This document shows positions 1-5,281 of a stretch of 5,281 nt of DNA, in pieces. The stretch's first letter is position 1. Every line of letters begins with the position of its first letter. The stretch lies in NCBI GenBank assembly GCA_964343975.1, contig CAYFLU010000212.1:1-5281 (forward strand), in the 5' to 3' direction. This stretch comes from SCUN01 sp964343975 (lineage in GTDB: Bacteria; Acidobacteriota; Vicinamibacteria; Vicinamibacterales; SCN-69-37). A program made the position numbers and the translations under genes. Below the pieces are notes generated by a model. It made no database searches, had not been told where the DNA came from, and saw nothing but the letters and a program-made list of their open reading frames with translations.

Positions 1-456
1 CGCAAAGCCCTCATCGACGGCGTGCCGATGCTCGAGCGCGTGGTGACGACGATGCGCGCGGCCGCGATCGAGACGGTGCTGGTCGTCGACGACAACCCGG
101 ATCCCGATCAGGGCATGTTCTCCACGATCCGTCTCGGTCTCGCGCGGGCGCTCCATGCCAATGCTGACGTGATCGTGGTGCAGCCCGCCGACATGCCGTT
201 TGTCGCTCCGGCCACCGTGCGCGCGGTCGTGGACGAGTGCGTCCGTACCGGGCGAGCCACCTGTCCGCGTCACCACGCCAAACGCGGGCATCCGCTGGCG
301 ATTCCCGCGCCGCTCGCGCGCAAACTGCTGCGCGTGGATCCGTCGACGCCGCTCAATGAGGCCTTCATGACGATCGGCCTCGTGCGGCACGAGCTCGACG
401 TGGACGACCCGGGGATTCTGAGAGACGTGGACAGGCCGGAAGATCTGAAACGCTAG
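1..456 (+). CDS. MobA/MocA-like molybdenum cofactor nucleotidyltransferase, 5' end missing
   Basis: Probable nucleotidyltransferase that attaches CMP (MocA type) or GMP (MobA type) to molybdopterin in the cytoplasm. The reading frame is open from the first base, giving 151 visible residues. They begin RKALIDGVPMLERVV, the stretch that follows the nucleotide-binding GxSxRMG loop in this family, so roughly the first 20-30 residues lie upstream. Seen in order: GMFSTIRLGL (the family's S-x-R-x-G-L helix), VVQPADMPFV (equivalent to the metal/nucleotide-binding GDxP motif), KRGHPLAIP (the RRGHP substrate-site loop), and the closing DDPGILRDVDRPEDL, typical of the C-terminus. The TAG stop lies one base before the next gene, which encodes an XdhC-family protein. 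That pairing favours a cytidylyltransferase serving a xanthine dehydrogenase-type enzyme, but specificity for CTP over GTP is inferred. The GTG at 22 is an internal codon, not a likely start. Confidence 0.85.
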   Translation, partial: RKALIDGVPMLERVVTTMRAAAIETVLVVDDNPDPDQGMFSTIRLGLARALHANADVIVVQPADMPFVAPATVRAVVDECVRTGRATCPRHHAKRGHPLAIPAPLARKLLRVDPSTPLNEAFMTIGLVRHELDVDDPGILRDVDRPEDLKR

Positions 457-459
457 AAT
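454..459 (+). promoter_or_regulatory. Possible -10 element (TAGAAT) ahead of a leaderless xdhC-family start
   Basis: TAGAAT matches the TANNNT pattern of bacterial -10 elements and stands out in very GC-rich surroundings. It overlaps the MocA-like stop codon and the annotated ATG 458, and ends seven bases before GTG 467. That geometry would place a transcription start at or next to the GTG and give a leaderless message. A -35-like TGGACA at 428-433 is 20 bases upstream, which is longer than usual. The match could be chance, because the stop codon TAG supplies half of it. Confidence 0.3.
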
Positions 460-1465
460 GCTCTCCGTGTCTTCGCTCTTCCATCACATGCGCGCACTCC
501 GTGAGGCCGGCAAGCGCTTTGCCGTGGCCACCGTCGTGCGCACGCACGGCAGCACGCCGCAAGTGGCCGGCGCGAAACTCGTGCTCGATGAAGAGGGGAA
601 GTTCGTCGGGACGCTGGGCGGCGGATGCGTCGAGGCCGACGCGATCATCGCGGCGCGCGAGGTGATGGCGAAGGGCGGTCGGTCGCTCCAGGCCTACGAG
701 CTCACTGAAGATCTGGCCTGGAACAGTGGCCTCGTGTGTGGCGGCACGATGTGGATCCTCGCCGAGCGCGGGGAGGATGCGCTGGCCGTCGATGGCGCGG
801 ATCGACTCGACGCGCTGGTGGCGGCATCCGCCGGGCAGGGCGCGCCGATGGCGGTGCGCACGCGGTTTCGCGGGCGCGGCAAGCGCGCGGAGTTTCTCGG
901 TCGCACGATCGCGCCGTTTGACGGCGCGCCGACTCCGCGCGTCGCGCATGTGCCGGGCACCGACGATGAAGAGGAGCTCATCGACGTCATCGCCGGCAAG
1001 CCGCGCATCGTGATTGCGGGCGGTGGCCATGTGTCGCTCGCGATCTACCGGCAGGCGCAGCTGCTCGACTTTGACATCACGATCCTCGAAGACCGGCCGC
1101 ACTTCGCCGGCAAAGAGCGCTTTCCGGGTGCGACGGTGATCGAGGCGGAGGTCGCCGAGAGCATCGCGGCGATCGACTACGGCTGGCACACGTTCCTCGT
1201 CATTGCGACACGAGGGCACAAGATGGACGCCGATTGCACATTGGCGGCCGTGCGGAGCAATGCCCGCTACATCGGGCTGCTCGGGAGCCGACGGAAGAAG
1301 GTGCTGATCGACGCGTTCTTGCGGGAGCAGCAGGTGCCTGAGGCGCGCATTCAGGAGGTCCGGTCGCCGATCGGGCTCGATCTGGGTGGGCGCACGCCGG
1401 CCGAGATTGCCCTCGCGGTGATGGCAGAAATCACACAAACGCGCTACGCCCCCGAACGCCGGTAG
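458..1465 (+). CDS. XdhC/CoxI family molybdenum cofactor maturation protein
   Basis: XdhC proteins bind the molybdenum cofactor and pass its sulfurated form to xanthine dehydrogenase-type hydroxylases. The 335 residues show both family domains. The N-terminal XdhC/CoxI domain has GSTPQVAGAKL (about 30-40), GTLGGGCVEADA (about 52-63) and SGLVCGGTM (about 90-98). A variable linker follows (about 105-180). The C-terminal Rossmann-like domain has IVIAGGGHVSLAIY (about 184-197), ILEDRPHFAGKERFPGA, VIATRGHKMDADCTL, YIGLLGSRRKK (about 271-281) and SPIGLDLGGRTPAEIA near the end. Length is normal for the two-domain form and nothing is truncated. It follows the MocA-like gene by one base, so the two are probably co-transcribed. 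ATG 458 has no ribosome binding site at useful distance. A GTG at 467 lies 7 bases after a TAGAAT hexamer and is a credible alternative, possibly leaderless, start that would remove three residues. Family assignment is firm; the exact partner enzyme is unknown. Confidence 0.93.
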   Translation: MLSVSSLFHHMRALREAGKRFAVATVVRTHGSTPQVAGAKLVLDEEGKFVGTLGGGCVEADAIIAAREVMAKGGRSLQAYELTEDLAWNSGLVCGGTMWILAERGEDALAVDGADRLDALVAASAGQGAPMAVRTRFRGRGKRAEFLGRTIAPFDGAPTPRVAHVPGTDDEEELIDVIAGKPRIVIAGGGHVSLAIYRQAQLLDFDITILEDRPHFAGKERFPGATVIEAEVAESIAAIDYGWHTFLVIATRGHKMDADCTLAAVRSNARYIGLLGSRRKKVLIDAFLREQQVPEARIQEVRSPIGLDLGGRTPAEIALAVMAEITQTRYAPERR

Positions 1466-1468
1466 CGC

Positions 1469-1490
1469 GGCGCCCGTCTAACCGGGCGTC
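1469..1490 (+). promoter_or_regulatory. GC-rich hairpin directly before the permease start codon
   Basis: CGCCCG (1471-1476) and CGGGCG (1483-1488) form a perfect 6-bp stem around the loop TCTAAC. The stem extends by a G-U pair (1470/1489) and a G-C pair (1469/1490), so it ends exactly at the base before ATG 1491. It fills nearly all of the 25-base gap between the XdhC-family stop and the permease start. There is no T-tract after it, so it does not look like a standard intrinsic terminator. In a read-through message it would lie where the ribosome lands and could lower permease translation. In a GC-rich genome a chance stem of this size is possible. Confidence 0.45.
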
Positions 1491-3959
1491 ATGGCCTTTT
1501 CCACTTTCGTCCAGGACCTGCGCTACGCCGCCCGGTTGCTCGTCAAAGACCGGAGCTTCACCACGACGGCGCTACTGACGCTGGCGATCTGCATCGGCGC
1601 CAACACCGCGATCTTCAGCATCGTCCGGTCGGTGATGCTGAAGCCCCTGCCGGTGCCGAACGCCGAGCGGATCGTGATGTTCCACAACAACTATCCGAAC
1701 GCCGGCGCCGTGCGCGGGTCGACGGGCGTGCCCGACTACTTCGACCGGCGCGAGCAGATGGACGTGGCGGAGGAGATGGCGCTCTACCGGCGCCAGGGCG
1801 CCACACTCGGCGCCAAAGACGGCGCGCGGCGATTGGCCACGGTGCGTGCCACGCCGTCGTTCTTCCGCTTGACCTCGATGGCGCCCGTGGCCGGCCGCAT
1901 CTTCCGTGAGGAGGAAGGCGAAGACGGCAAGGAGCACGAGGCGATTCTCAGCTACGGCCTGTGGCAGCGCGAATTCGGCGGGGCCAATGCCATCGGGCAG
2001 AAGCTGATGCTGAGCGGCACGAGCTACGAGATCGTCGGCGTCGCGCCGAAGTCGTACACCTTCCTCTGGAACGACGTGGACGTCTATCTGCCCGCGGCGT
2101 TCACCGCGCAGGACAAGTCGGACGAGCGGCGCCACAGCAACAACTGGAACATGATCGCGATGCTCAAGCCGGGGCGCACGCCCGCGCAGGCGCAGGAGCA
2201 GGTGGCCGCGATCAATCGCCGCAACGAAGACCGCTTTCCGCAGCTGACGAAGCTGCTGCACGACGCCGGCTTTCACACCACGGTGGCGCAGCTGCAGAGC
2301 GAGCTCGTGGCGGATCTGAAGCCGGTGCTGTTTCTGCTCTGGGGCGGCGTCGTGTTCGTACTGCTCATCGGCTGCCTGAACATCGCCAACCTCGTGCTCG
2401 TGCGCACGAGCAGTCGCACGCGCGAGCTCGCCACGCGACATGCGATCGGCGCCGATCGCGGCCGGTTGTCGCGGCAGCTTCTTACTGAATCCGTGCTGCT
2501 CTCGGCCACGGGCGGCGTGCTCGGTCTTGGCGTCGGCTGGTGGGCGCTGCGGCTCGTGCCCACGCTCGGCCTCGACGAGATGCCGCGCGGCTTTGAAATC
2601 GCGCTCGACCCGGTCAGCGCGGAAGTCATTCTTGGCGTCTCGCTCGTGGTGGGGCTCCTGATCGGACTCATGCCGGTGGCGCGGATGTGGCGCATCAACG
2701 TGAACGGCGCGCTGCGCGAAGAGGGTCGCAGCGGCACGGCGTCGCGTGGTGCGAACGTACTGCGGCGCGGACTCGCGATGGCGCAGGTCACGATCGCCTT
2801 CGTGCTCCTCATTGGCGCGGGTCTGCTGCTCGCCAGCTTCCGCAATGTGCTCAAGATCGACCCGGGCTTCACCGCGAACGGCGTGCTCACGGGCGCGATC
2901 AACCTCCCGGCGACCTCCTACAAGGAAGATCAGCGGCAACCGTTCGTCGAACGGCTCCTCACGGCCGTGCGTGCGATTCCTGGCGTGACGGCCGCGGGCG
3001 TGACATCGAACGTGCCGCTGAGCGGCGATCACAACGACAGCGTGATCCTCGCCGAGGGCTATCAGATGCAGCCGGGCGAGTCGCTCATCTCGCCGATCGC
3101 CAGCGTCGCCTCTGACGGCTTCTTCGAGGCCATGAAGATCGGGCTCGTGCGGGGCCGCTACTTCGACACGCGTGACACGGCCACCGCCATGCGCGCCGTG
3201 ATCGTCGATGAACGGCTGGCCGCGCACTTCTGGCCGAATCAGGATCCGGTCGGACGACGGATGTACATGCCGTCGAGCGCGAAAGACATGCTCGCCACCG
3301 GCCCCGACACCCAGTGGCTCACGGTCGTGGGCGTTGTGAAAGAAGTGCAGTTCGACGGCATCGCACTCGACCAGAAGCCGGTCGGCGCCTACTACTTCCC
3401 GTATGCGCAACAGACGCCATCGGGTATCGGCCTCACCGTGCGCAGCGCCCGTCCCTCGTCGGACGTCGTCGCCGACATCCGGCACGCGCTGGCCGCCATC
3501 GACCCCGCGCTGCCGTTCTATGCCGTGAAGACGATGGACGAGTATGTGGATCAGGCGCTGCTGTCGCGGCGCGTGCCCATGCTCCTGGCGATGACGTTCG
3601 CGGTGGTCGCGCTCTTCCTCTCCGCGATCGGTATCTATGGCGTGCTGGCGTACGGCGTCGCGCAGCGTCGTCGCGAGATCGGCATCCGGCTCGCACTCGG
3701 CAGCACGGCCGGCGAAGTGTTTTCGCTCGTGCTCCGCGACGGCGTGAAGATCGTGACGATCGGGATGGCGCTCGGCTTTGCCGGTCTGCTCGCGCTGCAG
3801 CAGGTGCTCGGCAAGGTGCTCTACGGCGTCAGCGCCCTCGACCCGGTGGTGATTGCGCTCGTCGCCGCCGTGCTCGCCGTTGTCGGCGTGGCCGCCATGG
3901 TCATCCCCGCGCGGCGGGCGGCGACTGTGAATCCCGCGATCGCGTTGACGGACGGCTAA
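1491..3959 (+). CDS. MacB/FtsX-type ABC transporter permease, duplicated orphan permease (ADOP) family
   Basis: Inner-membrane permease subunit of the MacB/FtsX superfamily. These proteins couple cytoplasmic ATPase movement to periplasmic events rather than forming a classical pore; the substrate cannot be told. The 822 residues contain two repeats of the same architecture. The start FVQDLRYAARLLVKDRSFT followed by LTLAICIGANTAIFSIV is the hallmark of the ADOP family. Approximate layout: membrane helix 24-45; periplasmic core domain 46-270; helices near 278-303, 330-357 and 378-399 (first FtsX domain); helix 427-450; second periplasmic core 451-690; helices 697-723, 751-773 and 785-810 (second FtsX domain, with RRREIGIRLALGS at about 726-738). 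The C-terminus PARRAATVNPAIALTDG is typical. No ATPase, membrane-fusion protein or PadR-like regulator lies beside it in this window, fitting the 'orphan' label. ATG 1491 is supported by the conserved N-terminus, though no Shine-Dalgarno site is seen and a hairpin abuts the start. Reading frame intact. Confidence 0.93.
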   Translation: MAFSTFVQDLRYAARLLVKDRSFTTTALLTLAICIGANTAIFSIVRSVMLKPLPVPNAERIVMFHNNYPNAGAVRGSTGVPDYFDRREQMDVAEEMALYRRQGATLGAKDGARRLATVRATPSFFRLTSMAPVAGRIFREEEGEDGKEHEAILSYGLWQREFGGANAIGQKLMLSGTSYEIVGVAPKSYTFLWNDVDVYLPAAFTAQDKSDERRHSNNWNMIAMLKPGRTPAQAQEQVAAINRRNEDRFPQLTKLLHDAGFHTTVAQLQSELVADLKPVLFLLWGGVVFVLLIGCLNIANLVLVRTSSRTRELATRHAIGADRGRLSRQLLTESVLLSATGGVLGLGVGWWALRLVPTLGLDEMPRGFEIALDPVSAEVILGVSLVVGLLIGLMPVARMWRINVNGALREEGRSGTASRGANVLRRGLAMAQVTIAFVLLIGAGLLLASFRNVLKIDPGFTANGVLTGAINLPATSYKEDQRQPFVERLLTAVRAIPGVTAAGVTSNVPLSGDHNDSVILAEGYQMQPGESLISPIASVASDGFFEAMKIGLVRGRYFDTRDTATAMRAVIVDERLAAHFWPNQDPVGRRMYMPSSAKDMLATGPDTQWLTVVGVVKEVQFDGIALDQKPVGAYYFPYAQQTPSGIGLTVRSARPSSDVVADIRHALAAIDPALPFYAVKTMDEYVDQALLSRRVPMLLAMTFAVVALFLSAIGIYGVLAYGVAQRRREIGIRLALGSTAGEVFSLVLRDGVKIVTIGMALGFAGLLALQQVLGKVLYGVSALDPVVIALVAAVLAVVGVAAMVIPARRAATVNPAIALTDG

Positions 3960-3963
3960 CCCG

Positions 3964-3969
3964 TAAGAT
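3964..3969 (+). promoter_or_regulatory. Possible -10 element (TAAGAT) ahead of the DinB-like gene
   Basis: TAAGAT fits TANNNT and lies exactly six bases before ATG 3976, the spacing expected if transcription starts at the A of the ATG (leaderless). It sits in the 16-base gap after the permease stop, where no Shine-Dalgarno site is visible. A near-consensus -35 hexamer TTGACG lies at 3945-3950, inside the end of the permease gene, but only 13 bases away instead of about 17, so it may not belong to this promoter. Confidence 0.4.
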
Positions 3970-3975
3970 GTCGTC

Positions 3976-4545
3976 ATGATGGACGACGCGTTCGTGCAGC
4001 AGTCGCGCGAGTATCTGCGCGATGAATACCTCAACAAGATCACGCGCGCGATCGCGCCGCTCACGCGCGAGCAGGTGTGGTGGCGCGCGAACGAGGCCAG
4101 CAACAGCATCGGCAACCTGATGCTGCATCTGGCCGGCAACATCCGTCAGTGGATCGTCGGTGGCGTCGGCGGCGGCACGCTCACGCGAGACCGCGAGCGC
4201 GAATTTGCCACGCGTGAAGCTGTGCCGGTGGATGTGCTGGTGGCGGAGCTGACGGCGGCGGTGGAGGAGTCGTGCGCCGTGCTGGCGCGGCTCGAAGCGC
4301 AGGTGCGGCTGGATCCCGCGGTGCTCATGGAGCCCCGCGAGATCCAGCGCTTTCAGACCACCGTGCTCGGCGCGATCTATCACGCCGTCGAACATTTCTC
4401 GATGCACACCGGCCAGATCATTCTCCTGGCCAAGATGCAGACCGGCCGCGATGCCGGGTTCTATCGTCTCCGTCCAGACGGCACACCGGAACCGACCTGG
4501 ACGGAGAGCAGGCCCTTCAATAGAGGCACAGAGGCACGCTCCTAG
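3976..4545 (+). CDS. DinB-like four-helix protein (DUF1572 type)
   Basis: A 189-residue protein resembling the DinB/YfiT-like putative metalloenzyme superfamily, closest in pattern to DUF1572. These are four-helix bundles with three metal-binding histidines; cellular role unknown, and some relatives are thiol-dependent transferases. Visible signature: SNSIGNLMLHLAGNIRQWI (about 42-60), with His51 as the first probable ligand, then HAVEHFSMHTGQIILL (about 136-151), with His140 and His144 as the likely second and third. No signal peptide is seen, so it is probably cytoplasmic. Two ATG codons are adjacent (3976 and 3979). The first is preferred because a TAAGAT hexamer ends exactly six bases before it; no Shine-Dalgarno site precedes either. 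It starts 16 bases after the permease stop. The last seven codons (183-189, RGTEARS) run into an inverted repeat, so this tail is probably repeat-derived and not functionally important. Confidence 0.85.
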   Translation: MMDDAFVQQSREYLRDEYLNKITRAIAPLTREQVWWRANEASNSIGNLMLHLAGNIRQWIVGGVGGGTLTRDREREFATREAVPVDVLVAELTAAVEESCAVLARLEAQVRLDPAVLMEPREIQRFQTTVLGAIYHAVEHFSMHTGQIILLAKMQTGRDAGFYRLRPDGTPEPTWTESRPFNRGTEARS

Positions 4546-4580
4546 GTCTTCAACCCAAGGGCTCCGTGCCTTCGTGCCTC
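4523..4580. repeat. Composite inverted repeat of GAGGCACR units between convergent genes
   Basis: The left arm 4523-4538 is two 8-bp units (GAGGCACA, GAGGCACG). The right arm 4565-4580 is its reverse complement at 14 of 16 positions (CGTGCCTT, CGTGCCTC), with one of the two differences a G-T wobble. A further CGTG follows at 4581. AATAG at 4519-4523 is matched by CTATT at 4593-4597 after an unpaired stretch. The loop of 26 bases holds the stop codon of the DinB-like gene. The position between convergent stop codons, plus a T-rich stretch at 4591-4602, is compatible with a terminator for the + strand, but the T-rich part does not directly follow the stem. The structure also resembles short dispersed repeats seen between genes in environmental bacterial genomes; copy number here cannot be judged from one window. 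Confidence 0.7.
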
Positions 4581-4592
4581 CGTGTTGGCCTT

Positions 4593-5281
4593 CTATTTCT
4601 TTGCCGCGCGCTGCTTCTTCTGATCCTCGACCATCTTTGCGACATCCGCGAGGAGCTGCTTCGCGTCGTACACGATGCCGTCCTTCACGGTGTACTTGAT
4701 GCCGGCCACGCGCTCCGGCGTGCCGGTCTTGTCATTGAGCTTCAGCGCGCCGTTCGCGTAGAGGATCTTGAAGTTCTCGAGCGGGTTCGCGTCGATGATC
4801 ACGAGGTCGGCGAGCAGGCCCGGCTTGATCGCGCCACGGTCGATCGGCGCGAACTGTACGGCCTTCGGATCCTTCTTGCCGTCCGGGCCGGTCGGCACGC
4901 GCGCCTCGGCGAGCGTCTTGGCGCCGTTGTAGGTCGCCGCCTGAATCACTTCCAGCGGATGGAAGCCGGCTTCCGACAGCATCTCGAATTCATTGATGTA
5001 GCCGAACCCGTAGGTCTGGTAGATGAAGCCCGAGTCTGAGCCGGTCGTGACGCGGCCGCCCATCTTCTTGTAGTCGTTCACGAGCTTGAACCACACCTGA
5101 TAGAAGTTGCGCCACTGCACTTCATCTTCGGTGGTCCAGTTGTACCAGTAGGCGCCGTGGTTGCTGCGGCTCGGCGCGTAGAAGTCCATGAGCGTCGGCA
5201 GCGTGTACTTGTCGTGCCATTCGGCGGCGCGGAAGCGCATGACGTCGCGGCCGGCCGAGTAGATCGTGAGCGTCGGATCGA
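4593..5281 (-). CDS. Amidohydrolase family protein, C-terminal part (5' end outside window)
   Basis: C-terminal 228 residues of a metal-dependent amidohydrolase (TIM-barrel hydrolase superfamily; substrate not predictable). The frame stays open to the window edge; upstream of the internal Met at 5240 it reads DPTLTIYSAGRDV, so that Met is not the start. Motifs include GGRVTTGSDSGF, whose Asp (codon 5034-5036) fits the metal/catalytic aspartate on barrel strand 8, then the helix FHPLEVIQAATYNGAKTL and the C-terminal small-domain signature GAIKPGLLADLVIIDANPLENF. The N-terminal HxH site, the other ligands and any export signal would lie outside the window. The region before the Asp is unusually aromatic (AYWYNWTTEDEVQWRNFYQVWF) and the protein ends in a basic tail (KKQRAAKK). 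It converges on the DinB-like gene with 47 bases between stop codons, so the two are not co-transcribed. Confidence 0.9.
   Translation of the reverse strand, partial: DPTLTIYSAGRDVMRFRAAEWHDKYTLPTLMDFYAPSRSNHGAYWYNWTTEDEVQWRNFYQVWFKLVNDYKKMGGRVTTGSDSGFIYQTYGFGYINEFEMLSEAGFHPLEVIQAATYNGAKTLAEARVPTGPDGKKDPKAVQFAPIDRGAIKPGLLADLVIIDANPLENFKILYANGALKLNDKTGTPERVAGIKYTVKDGIVYDAKQLLADVAKMVEDQKKQRAAKK

Noticed and set aside
365..1438. Open frame of 357 codons on the - strand opposite the XdhC-family gene
   Set aside because: Arg/His/Ala-rich shadow with no recognisable motif; the + strand has a complete XdhC protein here.
1961..2488. Second + strand frame inside the permease, and the similar one at 3314-3979
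   Set aside because: Arg/Ala-rich out-of-frame readings of a gene whose own frame carries all the FtsX/MacB motifs; no frameshift is needed to explain the permease.
1572..4142. Long open frame of 856 codons on the - strand opposite the permease and DinB-like genes
   Set aside because: Its translation is dominated by His, Arg, Asp and Glu with no domain motif, the usual result of reading a GC-rich gene in antisense. The opposite strand encodes clear conserved families over the whole stretch.
4541..4546. CCTAGG palindrome at the stop codon of the DinB-like gene
   Set aside because: A 6-bp palindrome is expected by chance and has no supporting context beyond lying in the repeat loop.
4591..4602. 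T-rich stretch considered as the tail of a classical intrinsic terminator
   Set aside because: It is interrupted by other bases and lies 10 bases beyond the stem, and the first part is coding or stop sequence of the amidohydrolase on the other strand, so it is not called as a separate terminator.
4566..5039. Open frame of 157 codons on the + strand within the amidohydrolase region
   Set aside because: Val/Arg/Leu-rich antisense shadow of the amidohydrolase, whose conserved motifs are all on the - strand.
1..5281. CRISPR array, tRNA or rRNA gene, insertion sequence, toxin-antitoxin or defence genes
   Set aside because: No regularly spaced repeats, no tRNA-like clover-leaf segment, no transposase motif and no such protein family were seen; intergenic space is too small to hide them.

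Overview
The window is a GC-rich bacterial chromosome segment with five protein-coding genes and almost no spare DNA. Genes at both edges are cut by the window. The organism is probably an acidobacterium. The 822-residue permease belongs to a double-FtsX 'orphan permease' type that is strongly expanded in Acidobacteriota and also occurs in Gemmatimonadota. None of the three visible start codons has a convincing Shine-Dalgarno site. This assignment is an inference from gene families and sequence style, not a database match.

Positions 1-1465 hold a molybdenum-cofactor module on the + strand: the C-terminal three quarters of a MobA/MocA-like nucleotidyltransferase, then, after one base, a full XdhC-family protein. 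Together these normally make and deliver the cytidylated molybdopterin cofactor to xanthine dehydrogenase/CO dehydrogenase-type hydroxylases. The structural genes of such an enzyme would be expected just upstream, outside the window.

Positions 1491-3959 hold the MacB/FtsX-type permease with two periplasmic-core plus FtsX halves and no ATPase beside it. Positions 3976-4545 hold a small DinB/DUF1572-type putative metal-binding protein. All four + strand genes run head to tail with gaps of 1, 25 and 16 bases.

Positions 4593-5281 (- strand) hold the C-terminal part of an amidohydrolase converging on the DinB-like gene. The 47-base junction and the last codons of the DinB-like gene contain an inverted repeat built from an 8-bp GAGGCACR-type unit. 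This is the most unusual non-coding structure seen here. No RNA gene, CRISPR array, insertion sequence or new multi-gene system was found. The genes belong to known families, and the points of interest are the start signals, the hairpin before the permease and the composite repeat.
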